From Shewanella subflava (GTDB lineage Bacteria; Pseudomonadota; Gammaproteobacteria; Enterobacterales; Shewanellaceae), in NCBI RefSeq assembly GCF_025971955.1, contig NZ_JAPDMX010000002.1, positions 1 to 64,000 of the forward strand: a stretch of 64,000 nucleotides of DNA, given 5' to 3'. Each line of letters opens with the position of its first letter. Position 1 is the stretch's first letter. The notes beneath the pieces were generated by a model. It made no database searches. It was not told the DNA's origin and worked only from the letters and a program-made list of their open reading frames with translations. Of this stretch, positions 7,925 to 17,581 are shown piece after piece. Position numbers and translations under genes: made by a program.

Positions 7925-8624
7925 ACTTTGATAATCCTACAAGCTCATGACACTTTATTTGTGTTGATCCACCTAATGCTGACACTTGCGCTAAAAATAA
8001 CTCCGCACAAGCAATCGCATCAATCAATGCATTGTGGCCAGCGTAAACCGGAAGATGATACCTTTCTCGACTTTGCCCTAAGCGTACACACCCTTCCACT
8101 AGTTGACCGTGCTGGCGAAGATAGCGGCTTTTCTCAATCATTAAGGTGTCGATGAAAGGCAATAATAACCGCTGACCAAATACGTTTTGCAAACTTTGTT
8201 GGATAAACGCCATATCCATAGGCGCATGATGCGCCACTAAAATATGACCCTGAGTTGCTTTTAATAACCACTCCATGGCAGCATCAACAGGTAAAGCATC
8301 CTGTAATTGGTGATCAACAATGCCATGCACAGTGGCACTTTGGCCGACACTACCGTCAATTGAAATCATCAAATGCTGTGCTTTTACTAAAGGAATCGTC
8401 CCCTTACTAATAGGCACCAAACCAATACTGATTATCTGATCCTTCATCGGATCAAGCCCTGTCATCTCAAGATCAATCGCCATTAAGTCAGCATCATAAA
8501 TAGTGCGAGTAAATTGTTGAGTTAATGATTGTTGATATTCAATTAAATGGCGTTCATGTGAGCCTTGTTGCTTAGATAAGGAATCCAACCAAAATCGACT
8601 TTTAAGCCATAAATGATTGACCAC
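7923..8624 (-). CDS. DEDDh 3'-5' exonuclease, DnaQ/epsilon-like
   Basis: 233-aa exonuclease-fold protein. Exo I motif AIDLEMTGLD with the metal-binding Asp and Glu is at about residue 50, and the Exo III region has GHNALIDAIACAELF with the His-x4-Asp of the DEDDh group; VAHHAPMDMAFI supplies Exo II. It is a paralogue-type protein, not the replicative epsilon subunit, which is not expected here. The start is GTG, overlapping the stop of the upstream DUF294 gene in TAGTG, so translation is probably coupled. The same pair next to a symporter of the acetate type recurs in Shewanella and Vibrio; its role there is unknown. Confidence 0.82.
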   Translation of the reverse strand: MVNHLWLKSRFWLDSLSKQQGSHERHLIEYQQSLTQQFTRTIYDADLMAIDLEMTGLDPMKDQIISIGLVPISKGTIPLVKAQHLMISIDGSVGQSATVHGIVDHQLQDALPVDAAMEWLLKATQGHILVAHHAPMDMAFIQQSLQNVFGQRLLLPFIDTLMIEKSRYLRQHGQLVEGCVRLGQSRERYHLPVYAGHNALIDAIACAELFLAQVSALGGSTQIKCHELVGLSK

Positions 8625-10471
8625 TAGAAACTCCGAGTAAATTTAAGCTTTAACCCAGATTGAGCATCGTGCACCACTTTGAAAGCATCGCGTAATTGAT
8701 GGCGTAGCAACGATGAAAGATCCTGCGGTTTTAAATAGTTGCTTACAACCAAATTGTGATTGGCTTGGTAACCTTGATTAGCTAAGCGCATATGAGCAAT
8801 AAATTCATGGGCATCAGCCAGATTTAGTGCATCTTTACGATTAATAATATTGGCATCCATTAGCGCGCGGATACGTTTAGCAGTATTCACCTCTTTTATT
8901 CCCGCACTTAAAGCATACACCCGCGCAATATCATTTATCAGGGCACTGCCTTTATGTTTTAAATCCATGCCCTTCACTTCACTTCCGTCACGCTCAAGCA
9001 CAAATTTTCTAAAAAATCCTAAAGGCGGCGTTTGTTGTAAGGAGTTACCCGCCATGCCCGCTAAAAAAATATCATTATCTTTAGTATGCGACATGACCGA
9101 ATCTTGCAGCTCATCAAACAAGGTTTGCGGCCCGAAAACAGCACGCATATCGAAGAAAATACTGGCATGCATCAGCGCCTTAGGTTCAGGAGACATCACC
9201 CATTTTTTAAACTTCTGTTGCCATTGCTGTAATGATAAACGCCATTGTGGGTTTTGAGCCATAATATCGCCAGGACAATAAATGTAACCACATTGGTCTA
9301 GCCCTTTACAAACGGCATGGGTCAATTTATCAAAGTATGCAGCGGCGAATTCATCTGGTTCATGGGCTAATAGCAAACCATTATCTTGATCCGAACACGC
9401 CACTTGATCCTGACGTCCTTGAGATCCAAATGCTAACCAACAAAACGCCATTGGCGCTTTACCTAATAATTGTTGGTTAAGCACGATTAATCGACGCGTT
9501 AATGCATCGGTAACCGAGGTTAATACCCGGCCGATTTCTTCTGCTCTTGCATCTGCGCTGATTAAATTTTGTAATAACACCGGAATTTGCTTGCTGACAT
9601 GGATTAACCTTTCAATTGAAGCTTGGCGATCGATTTCACCGATAAGTAATAAGGGTTGCGAGCTTTGCGACCGAAGAATATCGGTACTGGTTATCATCCC
9701 TTTGGCTTGCTGATTATCCACCACTGGCAAATGATGAATATTATGTTCGCTCATCAATAACATGGCTTCAAAAACTAATGCATTTGAGGCGACCGTTTGC
9801 GGTTGTTTGGTCATGACTTTGTCGACACTCGCTTGACCATCTAAGCCTTCAGCCAAAACGCGATTACGTAAATCTCGGTCAGTTAAAATGCCAACCAATT
9901 GTTGGTCATGCAACACCAGCACTGAAGAGACTCGGTGATCACGCATTAACTTTGCCGCTTGCTGAACGCTGGCGTTTGCTTCAATGCTGATAGGTGTTTG
10001 CGACATCAGATTGGTTATACGACTCGTCGTGGTCAGATCTTTAGCCTTAAACTTATGCTCATTGCGCAAACGTTGTGCAAAAGCTCGAGTGAAAAAGGTA
10101 TCAAATTGACGATTTTGACTACGCAAGTCGGTAAATAAAGCCTGGGGAATGTGGTACACCAATCCATCTTCTAAAATGGCCACTTTATTCACCACCTTTT
10201 CGCCCGACAGTAAGGTTGAGAAACCAAAACATTCGCCTTCGGCAACCCTATCAACGAGCACACCTTGTGGATCTCTAACCTCAAACGCGCCACTTCGGAC
10301 TAAATACAGTTTTGGATTGACAGGATCAAACTCAACAAAGGCTGATGCTTTAGCATAATAACCAATAGTCATTTCACGGGCGCAGCGTGCAATCAGTGCT
10401 GTAGACAACACATCAAAAGGTGCATGGGTTTGTAAAAACTGCTCAATGGGCTGTAACTCGCTGGCATTCAT
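8624..10471 (-). CDS. cNMP-binding / CBS / DUF294 putative nucleotidyltransferase
   Basis: 615-aa cytoplasmic multidomain regulator. Order: cyclic-nucleotide-binding-like domain (about 20-130, with VRSGAFEVRD and EGECFGFSTLLSG), two CBS domains (about 155-270, DHRVSSVLVL and LTDRDLRNR, then MSEHNIHHLPVVD), a DUF294 nucleotidyltransferase domain (LAFGSQGRQDQVACSDQDN at about 350), and the helical DUF294 C-terminal domain. The GS...DxD pattern suggests GlnD-like nucleotidyltransfer, but no substrate is known. Sensing of cNMP and adenylates is implied by the domains. It lies in a minus-strand group behind the symporter, although a terminator separates them. Confidence 0.85.
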   Translation of the reverse strand: MNASELQPIEQFLQTHAPFDVLSTALIARCAREMTIGYYAKASAFVEFDPVNPKLYLVRSGAFEVRDPQGVLVDRVAEGECFGFSTLLSGEKVVNKVAILEDGLVYHIPQALFTDLRSQNRQFDTFFTRAFAQRLRNEHKFKAKDLTTTSRITNLMSQTPISIEANASVQQAAKLMRDHRVSSVLVLHDQQLVGILTDRDLRNRVLAEGLDGQASVDKVMTKQPQTVASNALVFEAMLLMSEHNIHHLPVVDNQQAKGMITSTDILRSQSSQPLLLIGEIDRQASIERLIHVSKQIPVLLQNLISADARAEEIGRVLTSVTDALTRRLIVLNQQLLGKAPMAFCWLAFGSQGRQDQVACSDQDNGLLLAHEPDEFAAAYFDKLTHAVCKGLDQCGYIYCPGDIMAQNPQWRLSLQQWQQKFKKWVMSPEPKALMHASIFFDMRAVFGPQTLFDELQDSVMSHTKDNDIFLAGMAGNSLQQTPPLGFFRKFVLERDGSEVKGMDLKHKGSALINDIARVYALSAGIKEVNTAKRIRALMDANIINRKDALNLADAHEFIAHMRLANQGYQANHNLVVSNYLKPQDLSSLLRHQLRDAFKVVHDAQSGLKLKFTRSF

Positions 10472-10559
10472 AATTTTTTCTCAAAGACCCTTTGAGTTAA
10501 TATACCGCCACAAGCTAAATATTGGCTATAAGACTTAAGCCCAACAATTATTTTCCCCA

Positions 10560-10585
10560 TAAAAAAAGAGCGCCGAAGCGCTCTT
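10560..10585 (-). terminator. Rho-independent terminator after the SSS symporter gene
   Basis: On the minus strand AAGAGCGC-TTCG-GCGCTCTT is followed by a run of T (A run at 10561-10567 on the plus strand). The stable tetraloop stem ends the symporter transcript before the DUF294 gene. Confidence 0.85.
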
Positions 10586-10605
10586 AAAAGGGCCGATAAT
10601 ATTGC

Positions 10606-12324
10606 TTAGTGATCTTGAGCTTCACCCGCACCTTGAGGGAAGCGAATAGACTCAACCATATCAACCACATCCTGCGGTACTGCGCCTGTGACTTTACTGA
10701 CAGCGAATGCCACAATAAAGTTAACAAACATACCCATCATACCGATACCTTCTGGCGAAATTCCGAATAACCAGTTATCAGGCGTGTTAGCACCCACGTT
10801 GACAAACTTGAAGTAAACAATATAGCCAGCAGTAAACAATAAGCCCACTAACATGCCTGATATTGCGCCTTCTTTATTAATCGTTTTCGAGAAAATACCC
10901 ATAATAATGGCTGGGAATAACGATGCTGCCGCTAAACCGAAGGCGATTGCCACCACCGCGGCCACAAAGCCTGGCGGATTAATACCGAAGTATCCGGCCA
11001 TGACAATACCCAATGCGGCTGCAATACGGGCATACATCAATTCTTTCTTGTCTGAAATATCTGGCATGAAATTCTTTTTAAGCAAGTCATGCGATACTGA
11101 CGTCGAAATAACAAGTAGTAAACCAGCTGAAGTTGATAACGCCGCCGCTAAACCACCAGCTGCAACCAAGGCGATAACCCATGCAGGTAGGCTAGCAATT
11201 TCAGGTGTAGCAAGTACCATAATGTCGCGGTCAATGGTCATTTCATTGCTATCACCATTAGCGTAAGAAATTTTACCATCGTTGTTTTTATCATCCCATG
11301 CAATTAAGCCGGTTTTTTCCCAGTTCTTAATCCACTCTGGAGCAGTCTCATACGCCACACCCGTTGAATCTGGGCCATTAATGGTTTCAATCATGTTAAC
11401 ACGAGAGAAAGCCGCTAATGCAGGAATAGTGGTATACATAATTGCGATGAAGACTAACGCCCAACCTGCTGATAAACGGGCATCTTTCACTCTCGGTACA
11501 GTGAAGAAACGAACAATTACGTGTGGTAAACCAGCTGTACCGAACATCAATGCGCCAGTGATGAAGAACACATCGACCATGGCTTTTGAGCCTTCGGTAT
11601 ATTGCGAGAATCCAAGTTCGGCAGACAAACCGTCGAGTTTATCTAGCAAGTAAACCCCAGTACCATTACCTGCGGCATCGACTAACTCAGCACCAAAACC
11701 CACTTGTGGTAAAATGTGTCCCGTCATCATGACAGAGATAAAAATAGCAGGAACCATAAAGGCAAAAATTAATACACAGTATTGAGCAACCTGAGTATAA
11801 GTAATACCTTTCATGCCGCCTAAAACCGCATAGAAGAACACAACGGCCATACCAATGTAGACACCCGTGTCGACTTCAACTTCTAAGAAGCGAGAGAACA
11901 CCACACCCACACCACGCATTTGGCCAGCAATATAAGTAAAACAAATAAAGATGGCACAAATAACCGCTACTGTCCGTGCGGTTTGTGAGTAATAACGGTC
12001 ACCGATAAAGTCGGGCACGGTAAACTTACCAAACTTACGTAAATACGGTGCCATACATAAGGCTAATAATACATAGCCCCCGGTCCAACCCATTAAGTAA
12101 ACCGATCCATCATAACCCACAAACGAGACGATACCCGCAAGTGAAATAAATGATGCGGCTGACATCCAATCTGCTGCCGTCGCCATACCATTAACCACAG
12201 GGTGAACACCACCACCTGCAACATAAAACTCTTTAGTTGACCCAGCACGCGACCAAATTGCAATGCCGATATACAGCGCAAATGTCGCGCCAACAATCAA
12301 ATATGTTAGTGTTTGAACATCCAT
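10606..12324 (-). CDS. Sodium:solute symporter family protein (acetate/cation symporter type)
   Basis: 572-aa inner-membrane SSS transporter with roughly 13 hydrophobic segments. Conserved stretches include EFYVAGGGVHPVVNGMATAADWMSAAS near the N terminus and LSTSAGLLLVISTSVSHDLLKK. It is related to ActP but belongs to the large-subunit branch that pairs with a DUF4212 protein, encoded 11 nt upstream. An external insertion at about residues 330-365 contains DDKNNDGKISY, which resembles an EF-hand calcium loop. Transport of acetate or another short carboxylate is inferred from the family; the exact solute is not shown. Confidence 0.87.
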   Translation of the reverse strand: MDVQTLTYLIVGATFALYIGIAIWSRAGSTKEFYVAGGGVHPVVNGMATAADWMSAASFISLAGIVSFVGYDGSVYLMGWTGGYVLLALCMAPYLRKFGKFTVPDFIGDRYYSQTARTVAVICAIFICFTYIAGQMRGVGVVFSRFLEVEVDTGVYIGMAVVFFYAVLGGMKGITYTQVAQYCVLIFAFMVPAIFISVMMTGHILPQVGFGAELVDAAGNGTGVYLLDKLDGLSAELGFSQYTEGSKAMVDVFFITGALMFGTAGLPHVIVRFFTVPRVKDARLSAGWALVFIAIMYTTIPALAAFSRVNMIETINGPDSTGVAYETAPEWIKNWEKTGLIAWDDKNNDGKISYANGDSNEMTIDRDIMVLATPEIASLPAWVIALVAAGGLAAALSTSAGLLLVISTSVSHDLLKKNFMPDISDKKELMYARIAAALGIVMAGYFGINPPGFVAAVVAIAFGLAAASLFPAIIMGIFSKTINKEGAISGMLVGLLFTAGYIVYFKFVNVGANTPDNWLFGISPEGIGMMGMFVNFIVAFAVSKVTGAVPQDVVDMVESIRFPQGAGEAQDH

Positions 12325-12335
12325 TTCAGTGCCCC

Positions 12336-12602
12336 TTAGTCTTCATGAACATTGTATTTTTTGTCTAGGGCATTTGCTTTTGCCACATAAACAAAAATCA
12401 GCGCCACGAATACATACATTGCACCCTGTTGCGCAAACCAAAAGCCTAATTTAAATCCCATAAAGGTGATTTCATTAAGCACGTCTACAAATAAAATACC
12501 GCAGCCAAATGACACTGCAGCCCAAATTGCTAGCAGTCCAAGTACTAAACGTAAATTTTCACGCCAATACCCTGCTGCTTTATCGTTATTTTCAAAAGCC
12601 AT
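12336..12602 (-). CDS. DUF4212 small membrane protein, partner of the SSS symporter
   Basis: 88-aa protein with two predicted membrane helices (about 18-38, LVLGLLAIWAAVSFGCGILF, and 50-75, GFWFAQQGAMYVFVALIFVYVA). The family, also known as a small subunit of sodium:solute symporters, is nearly always encoded directly before an SSS gene, as here with an 11-nt gap. An ActP/YjcH-like assembly or stability role is likely. First gene of the operon. Confidence 0.88.
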   Translation of the reverse strand: MAFENNDKAAGYWRENLRLVLGLLAIWAAVSFGCGILFVDVLNEITFMGFKLGFWFAQQGAMYVFVALIFVYVAKANALDKKYNVHED

Positions 12603-12684
12603 TGCGACTCCCCTGTGCTAGTTTTTATAAAGTCGAGTTGTAAAGTCATTGTTAATCTAGCAACTCTAGGGGGTTCGACAATCA

Positions 12685-12813
12685 AGACCTTAGTCTAATC
12701 AATTCATAACGCAAATCTGAAAACATGAACTAAAATACTATATAACAACAACTTAAATAGATTGTTGTCAAAGTAAATATGGTGTCATTGCCCTATCAAC
12801 CTAGACCAAGGTC
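12685..12813. promoter_or_regulatory. Two GACC-based palindromes upstream of the symporter operon
   Basis: AGACCTTAGTCT (12685-12696) and AGACCAAGGTC (12803-12813) are similar inverted repeats in the 337-bp divergent region between the DUF4212 gene and the diguanylate cyclase. Spacing of about 118 bp and shared core AGACC suggest paired binding sites of one regulator, possibly a NarL/LuxR-type response regulator such as those controlling acetate genes. The regulator is not identified here; the remainder of 12603-12939 shows no gene. Confidence 0.35.
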
Positions 12814-12939
12814 GAACAATGATGTTGTTGCAAAGACCATTAAATTAAGTCAGACCTAAAATAGCCGAGATTTGAAAGCGCATGCTGATGTGAATAACTT
12901 GTGATAATGCAGTTTGGCAGGTAAAATTTTTACATAATA

Positions 12940-15135
12940 ATGAGAAAGGATATTTCATTGAAAAAACAGTTTGCAAACCCACAAAACCTACTATTTTCCA
13001 TTGCTATGGGCGTTATTGCGCTTGTTATCAATCTTTACCCCATTCCTTTTTTTGCCAACGTACAATTTATTGTAGGTAATACCCTTACGGTAATCGTAGC
13101 GATATTATGTGGTCCATGGTATGCGTTAATTACGTCTTTATTTGCATCGACAGGCTTACTGATCATTTGGGACAGCTATCACGTGTTCGTCATTTTTTCA
13201 TTAGAGGCATTATTTTTAGGCTTTTGCCGGCGACGTGATATTTACGCTCTCTATGGGAGTATCATTTATTGGCTATTAATTGGTATGCCCTTATTTTACA
13301 TAATGGCCAATATATTCTTTGAATTACCCGCTGATCATTTGCCCTTTGTTACTCTCAAACAAGCCATTAACAGCTTAATTTACACCAGTATTGCTTCTTT
13401 ACTTGTATTAATGCTGCCCAAATTATGGTTTTTTGAAACTAAGATTAAAGATAAACAACGCCGAACACTCAGTAAGCAGATGGTCTATTTCATCACCTTA
13501 ATGATTACTTTATCGCTTTTGTTTTCTGCTTTATATTTCAACTTTGTTTCATTAAATAAACAGCAAACATTAATTAAAAAAAATCAACAAGAAACCGTAT
13601 TTCATCTAAGTTATGCAGGCGAACAATATATCAACATGCATACTAACGTGATTAAAAATGCAGCGCATTTTTTTACCCTAGTCAACAATACCCCTGCCGA
13701 ACAACAGCCTTTGCTGAGCAATTTACATAATAATTACCCCGGTTTTATCAGCATGCTGATCACTGATGATAAAGCAAACATTATTGCTGCATCACCAATT
13801 ACACGATTTAATGACACGAACTCAAGTAAACATTTAAGTGTTAAAGATCGAGATTATTTTATCGAAGCTTTTTATAACCAGAAAACATTTATCTCTTCTG
13901 TCTTTGTTGGCAGAGGTTTCGGCAATGATGCAATCGTAGCGATTAGCGCACCCTATTTTCAAAAAGATGCCCCATTACAACCCGCAGGAATTATTGAAGG
14001 TTCTTTGGATTTAAAATACTTCTCTGCAATTGATTACGATTTCAACCAACACGGTAGCCAATCATTGATTTTAACCGATGAAGCAAACAACATCATTTAT
14101 GCCTCAAATAAACTTAATTTAAAAGTGATGTCACCATTTAAATACAGCATCCACAATGGCTCTTATCTCACAGATTTACAGCTGCTGAATTTAAAAAATA
14201 CGACTTCCAATATTCCTGAATACATTTATGCCGCCAAAGAGTTGAACAACGGCTGGAAAATATATGTCATCGAGCCTTTTTCACCACTGTTAAAACTGGC
14301 TGAAAAACAAATGCTCACTAGCTTCATTATATTATTGACTGCTTTATTGATCAGTTTCTTTATTTCTAATCGAATTAGTCAGTTACTAACAGTACCATTG
14401 GAATTAGTGGCCAATCATTTTGGCAAATTAAACCAAAATGATTTGAATACACAAGTATTAGATGAAAGCTCACCCAGAGAGGTTTATAGCCTTTACCAAA
14501 GATTATTAACTAGTAAACAAGAGCTTATCTCGCACCAACTGGCACTAGAAGAAACCGTCGCCTTGCGGACATTAGAACTGGAAAATGCCAACCAAAAACT
14601 GCAGGAACTGGTTGATAAAGATCCTTTAACGGATTTATTTAATAGACGTTATGCCGAGCAGAAATTTCAAGAGATAAGAGATTTTTGTTTACGCAGTGAG
14701 CAAGCCATTACTATCGCAATTCTGGATTTAGACTTTTTTAAATCCATTAATGACAGCTATGGTCACTTAGCAGGCGACGAATGTCTTCGCCAAGTATCAG
14801 CGCTACTATTACAGCACTTTAAGCGCGATACTGATATTTTAGCCCGTTACGGCGGTGAAGAATTTATTCTCATTTTGCCAATGACAAATGCACTTAACAT
14901 TGAACACCATTTAAACGAATTTAGGACAATATTAGCGTCAACTAAAATCGACTCGCCAGATTCAAAACAGCAATTTAACCTAACGGCCAGCATAGGTGCG
15001 ATAACGGCCAATGCCAATTATCATGCCCAATTGGATAAATGGATTAAAATTGCTGATGACAATTTATATCAAGCCAAAGCCCAGGGACGCAATAGAGTCA
15101 TCGTCAGTATCATTAACCCTGACTCGGAGTCATAA
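12940..15135 (+). CDS. Membrane-bound diguanylate cyclase with two sensory regions
   Basis: 731-aa enzyme predicted to make cyclic di-GMP from two GTP. Residues ~15-160 form a cluster of about six hydrophobic helices; a further helix near 180-200 leads to a periplasmic Cache-like sensor (~205-445), then a helix at ~455-477, a HAMP-like/coiled-coil linker and a GGDEF domain (~575-725). The catalytic loop is GGEEF (638-642), preceded at the right distance by an RDTD inhibitory I-site (629-632), so product feedback is expected. DPLTDLFNRR marks the domain start. The start is ATG 12940. Its 3' end overlaps the convergent hydrolase gene by 23 bp. Confidence 0.88.
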   Translation: MRKDISLKKQFANPQNLLFSIAMGVIALVINLYPIPFFANVQFIVGNTLTVIVAILCGPWYALITSLFASTGLLIIWDSYHVFVIFSLEALFLGFCRRRDIYALYGSIIYWLLIGMPLFYIMANIFFELPADHLPFVTLKQAINSLIYTSIASLLVLMLPKLWFFETKIKDKQRRTLSKQMVYFITLMITLSLLFSALYFNFVSLNKQQTLIKKNQQETVFHLSYAGEQYINMHTNVIKNAAHFFTLVNNTPAEQQPLLSNLHNNYPGFISMLITDDKANIIAASPITRFNDTNSSKHLSVKDRDYFIEAFYNQKTFISSVFVGRGFGNDAIVAISAPYFQKDAPLQPAGIIEGSLDLKYFSAIDYDFNQHGSQSLILTDEANNIIYASNKLNLKVMSPFKYSIHNGSYLTDLQLLNLKNTTSNIPEYIYAAKELNNGWKIYVIEPFSPLLKLAEKQMLTSFIILLTALLISFFISNRISQLLTVPLELVANHFGKLNQNDLNTQVLDESSPREVYSLYQRLLTSKQELISHQLALEETVALRTLELENANQKLQELVDKDPLTDLFNRRYAEQKFQEIRDFCLRSEQAITIAILDLDFFKSINDSYGHLAGDECLRQVSALLLQHFKRDTDILARYGGEEFILILPMTNALNIEHHLNEFRTILASTKIDSPDSKQQFNLTASIGAITANANYHAQLDKWIKIADDNLYQAKAQGRNRVIVSIINPDSES

Positions 15136-16567
15136 AGGCATCCATGCGACCTAACATGTACGGATAGAATGGATTCCATTTTTGGCGCAGCATGTTAGCT
15201 GCAGACATAGAAAATAAGCCTCTTTCAGCCTGAAATATTGCCAGGCCTATTTGAACCGTCTCACTGTTTTCAACAGCAATCGGTCCATAAAGTGAATCTT
15301 CTATTGGAAAAGGTAATGCGACATGCGAAAGAGAAAAGACCCCTTTAGGCCAGCTTAATAATAGCGGCTGTGGTGCTTGATCAGCTAACAAGCCCACTTC
15401 TCTGGCTTGGACAGCAAAGCCATCTGGTTGATAACTTTCAATAAAGGTTAAACGGTAATTCACCGGACTATTGGTCCAGTATGGTTCAAACGGTAACATT
15501 GGATCTTGATTCATTAACGAATGAAAATTTGAACTGCGATTATAGTCAAAGATAACCAATTCATGCTTATTACCCGATAAGTATTGATATAGCTTATCAA
15601 CAACATTTAGCGAAGAAACCGTGTCATCAATAACTGACTGAAATGTTTGGATAGGCGCAATAGCTTGCAGTTGTTCAGGATTTAATTGTGCTAACAATTG
15701 TTGGTTACGCAATGTTAACTGATAAACAACATCACCTGCATTGACGGCAAAAGACATATATTTAAAGGGATCGTATTCGGTTTCGACACTATTCCAATAC
15801 AATTTTTCTTGTCCGAGTAACTCACCTAACATGGCTTGCCAGTATGCACCCTGAGCGATTGGCGTAAGCCCAATCGCTGGTGACATAAATATCATTTTGT
15901 TATAACTTGTTGGTTTGTTGAGTGTTATGGCTTCAAGCTCATGATTTAACGCTAGAGCTGCCCCCGTTGAAAACCCCACCACATAGAGCGGTTTACCATT
16001 TAGTTTTGCTGACAAATGTGTTGTCGCCAATGACACTGCACCGGCAAGATCAGACCAAGTAATATCAGTCAACCCAGATGGGATTGTACCGTGACCTGGC
16101 AATCTTAACCCAACAATATGAGCCTGATGGCGATAATGTTCTGCGATATGTGACATTGAATAAGGGGAATCGGACATACCATGTATCAGTAATAAACCAA
16201 ATTCAGCATCGTCATTTTCCCATTCAAAAGAGCGATTCCAATCTGAGTGCCATTGAGCAGGATCAGACAAACTGCCTTTCTCGTATCGATTCACTGGGGA
16301 GGCTATTTCTGGCTGATATTGCTGATAAATCTTTTTATCCACTTCCTTAAACAGTTTTTCTTCCAAGGAAAGATACTCAGCAAAGTGATTTAAACCAGAT
16401 TGTTGATGATATTCATTTTTTAGGTGAGTGGTATGCCATATTGAAAGATCGGGCTTTTCATTTAATAACCAAACTGCCAACATAATCAACGCGATAGATG
16501 TACCGATGGTGCTATAAAATAATGCAAACAAAAGGTGCTTAGTAGAGCCGATAACAATAGCGCGCAT
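15113..16567 (-). CDS. Alpha/beta hydrolase, membrane-anchored
   Basis: 484-aa serine hydrolase. One N-terminal hydrophobic helix (about 12-35, LLFALFYSTIGTSIALIMLA) anchors it to the inner membrane with the catalytic domain outside. LLLIHGMSDSPYSM is the oxyanion-hole region and VVGFSTGAALAL carries the nucleophile Ser in GFSTG; a late FSLSHVALPFP segment probably supplies the catalytic His. Lipase or esterase activity is inferred; no substrate is indicated. AAAGGATCCCC precedes the ATG. It faces the unknown gene at 16676 divergently and overlaps the cyclase gene tail-to-tail. Confidence 0.75.
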   Translation of the reverse strand: MRAIVIGSTKHLLFALFYSTIGTSIALIMLAVWLLNEKPDLSIWHTTHLKNEYHQQSGLNHFAEYLSLEEKLFKEVDKKIYQQYQPEIASPVNRYEKGSLSDPAQWHSDWNRSFEWENDDAEFGLLLIHGMSDSPYSMSHIAEHYRHQAHIVGLRLPGHGTIPSGLTDITWSDLAGAVSLATTHLSAKLNGKPLYVVGFSTGAALALNHELEAITLNKPTSYNKMIFMSPAIGLTPIAQGAYWQAMLGELLGQEKLYWNSVETEYDPFKYMSFAVNAGDVVYQLTLRNQQLLAQLNPEQLQAIAPIQTFQSVIDDTVSSLNVVDKLYQYLSGNKHELVIFDYNRSSNFHSLMNQDPMLPFEPYWTNSPVNYRLTFIESYQPDGFAVQAREVGLLADQAPQPLLLSWPKGVFSLSHVALPFPIEDSLYGPIAVENSETVQIGLAIFQAERGLFSMSAANMLRQKWNPFYPYMLGRMDAFMTPSQG

Positions 16568-16675
16568 GGGGATCCTTTTAATTTAAACCAACACGGAATA
16601 CATCTAAAACTAAACGCTTAAAAACGTTTAGGCTGATAAGATATTATACTAACCTTAAGGTGATACGATAATAAA

Positions 16676-17218
16676 ATGAAAATGCTTGATGATAATCCGT
16701 CCAATCCCGCGTTAATCAGCCACTACTTTGGGGCATTGAAACCCAAAATCATCTTTTATTTGCCTTCAGCACCAATCATTCCCAAAAATTGGCTGCCCAC
16801 AAGTGAACAAGCAATAGCACAATTAATCCATGCTAACGGTAATCATTGGCGTAAAATAATGGTGATTATAAGCAAACTAGTCTGCAAAGAATTTTCTGAT
16901 TGGCGAAAAGTACAGCCGAACTTGTTTCAACAAAGCTGTACGGAGCATATTCCCCTTGCGATTGTCATTGTGAATGACTCATATGAAAATGCTGATAATT
17001 TAGCGCGAGATCCTGATATTGCGCACATCATTTGCGGCAAAAATACCAGTTCACGCTTCATGTTTAACAAAATCGTACTAGCACAACACCTTTCATTGAA
17101 TGAAAAGCAGGCGATTCAATATCATTCCTCGGTATTTTTAACCCCATATTTAGACTATCGTCAATTTCCCAATAAATTAATTGAATTATTAAGGCCAATG
17201 TTGCATCAAACTGATTGA
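16676..17218 (+). CDS. Hypothetical protein
   Basis: 180-aa, apparently soluble protein not recognised with confidence. It has no signal peptide or membrane helix. Visible stretches are KPKIIFYLPSAP near the N terminus, NGNHWRKIMVIISKL, PLAIVIVNDSYENADNLA and LSLNEKQAIQYHSSVFLTPYLD; the alternation of hydrophobic strands and helices suggests a compact alpha/beta fold. Codon usage is like the neighbours. It diverges from the hydrolase gene across 108 bp that must hold both promoters. No function is proposed. Confidence 0.65.
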   Translation: MKMLDDNPSNPALISHYFGALKPKIIFYLPSAPIIPKNWLPTSEQAIAQLIHANGNHWRKIMVIISKLVCKEFSDWRKVQPNLFQQSCTEHIPLAIVIVNDSYENADNLARDPDIAHIICGKNTSSRFMFNKIVLAQHLSLNEKQAIQYHSSVFLTPYLDYRQFPNKLIELLRPMLHQTD

Positions 17219-17581
17219 GGGTTAACATGTAATTTTCCAGATATCGCAGCCTAGTAAATAATCATTTGTTTTGAATTTGCCATGATTAAATGACAAGCAT
17301 TGTTGATAAGTAGCGCAACACCAAAGCAACGATAACATTCAAGCTAATCGACCTTGGCAATAGACAATGTGGATTAAGAATCAACAATATTCTTGAAAGT
17401 TCAACAGGCCATTGATTTAACAATAATTCAATATCTTAAAGATAAAAATAGTTATCCCGCTAGCTTAAGCATCAATCACAAAGATCACTTATTTGCACCA
17501 TAAAAGTAATGACACACAGAAAACTCAGCCAAGTTAATGCGTGTCATATATCTAAGGCTTACTGACGCCCCTCAAGGAAGG
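17219..17581. other. 363-bp intergenic region without recognised genes
   Basis: Lies between the hypothetical gene (rightward) and nadE (leftward), so it contains two 3' ends. AT-rich, no frame longer than a few dozen codons with a start signal, no clear intrinsic terminator and no repeat shared with the rest of the window. Confidence 0.5.
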
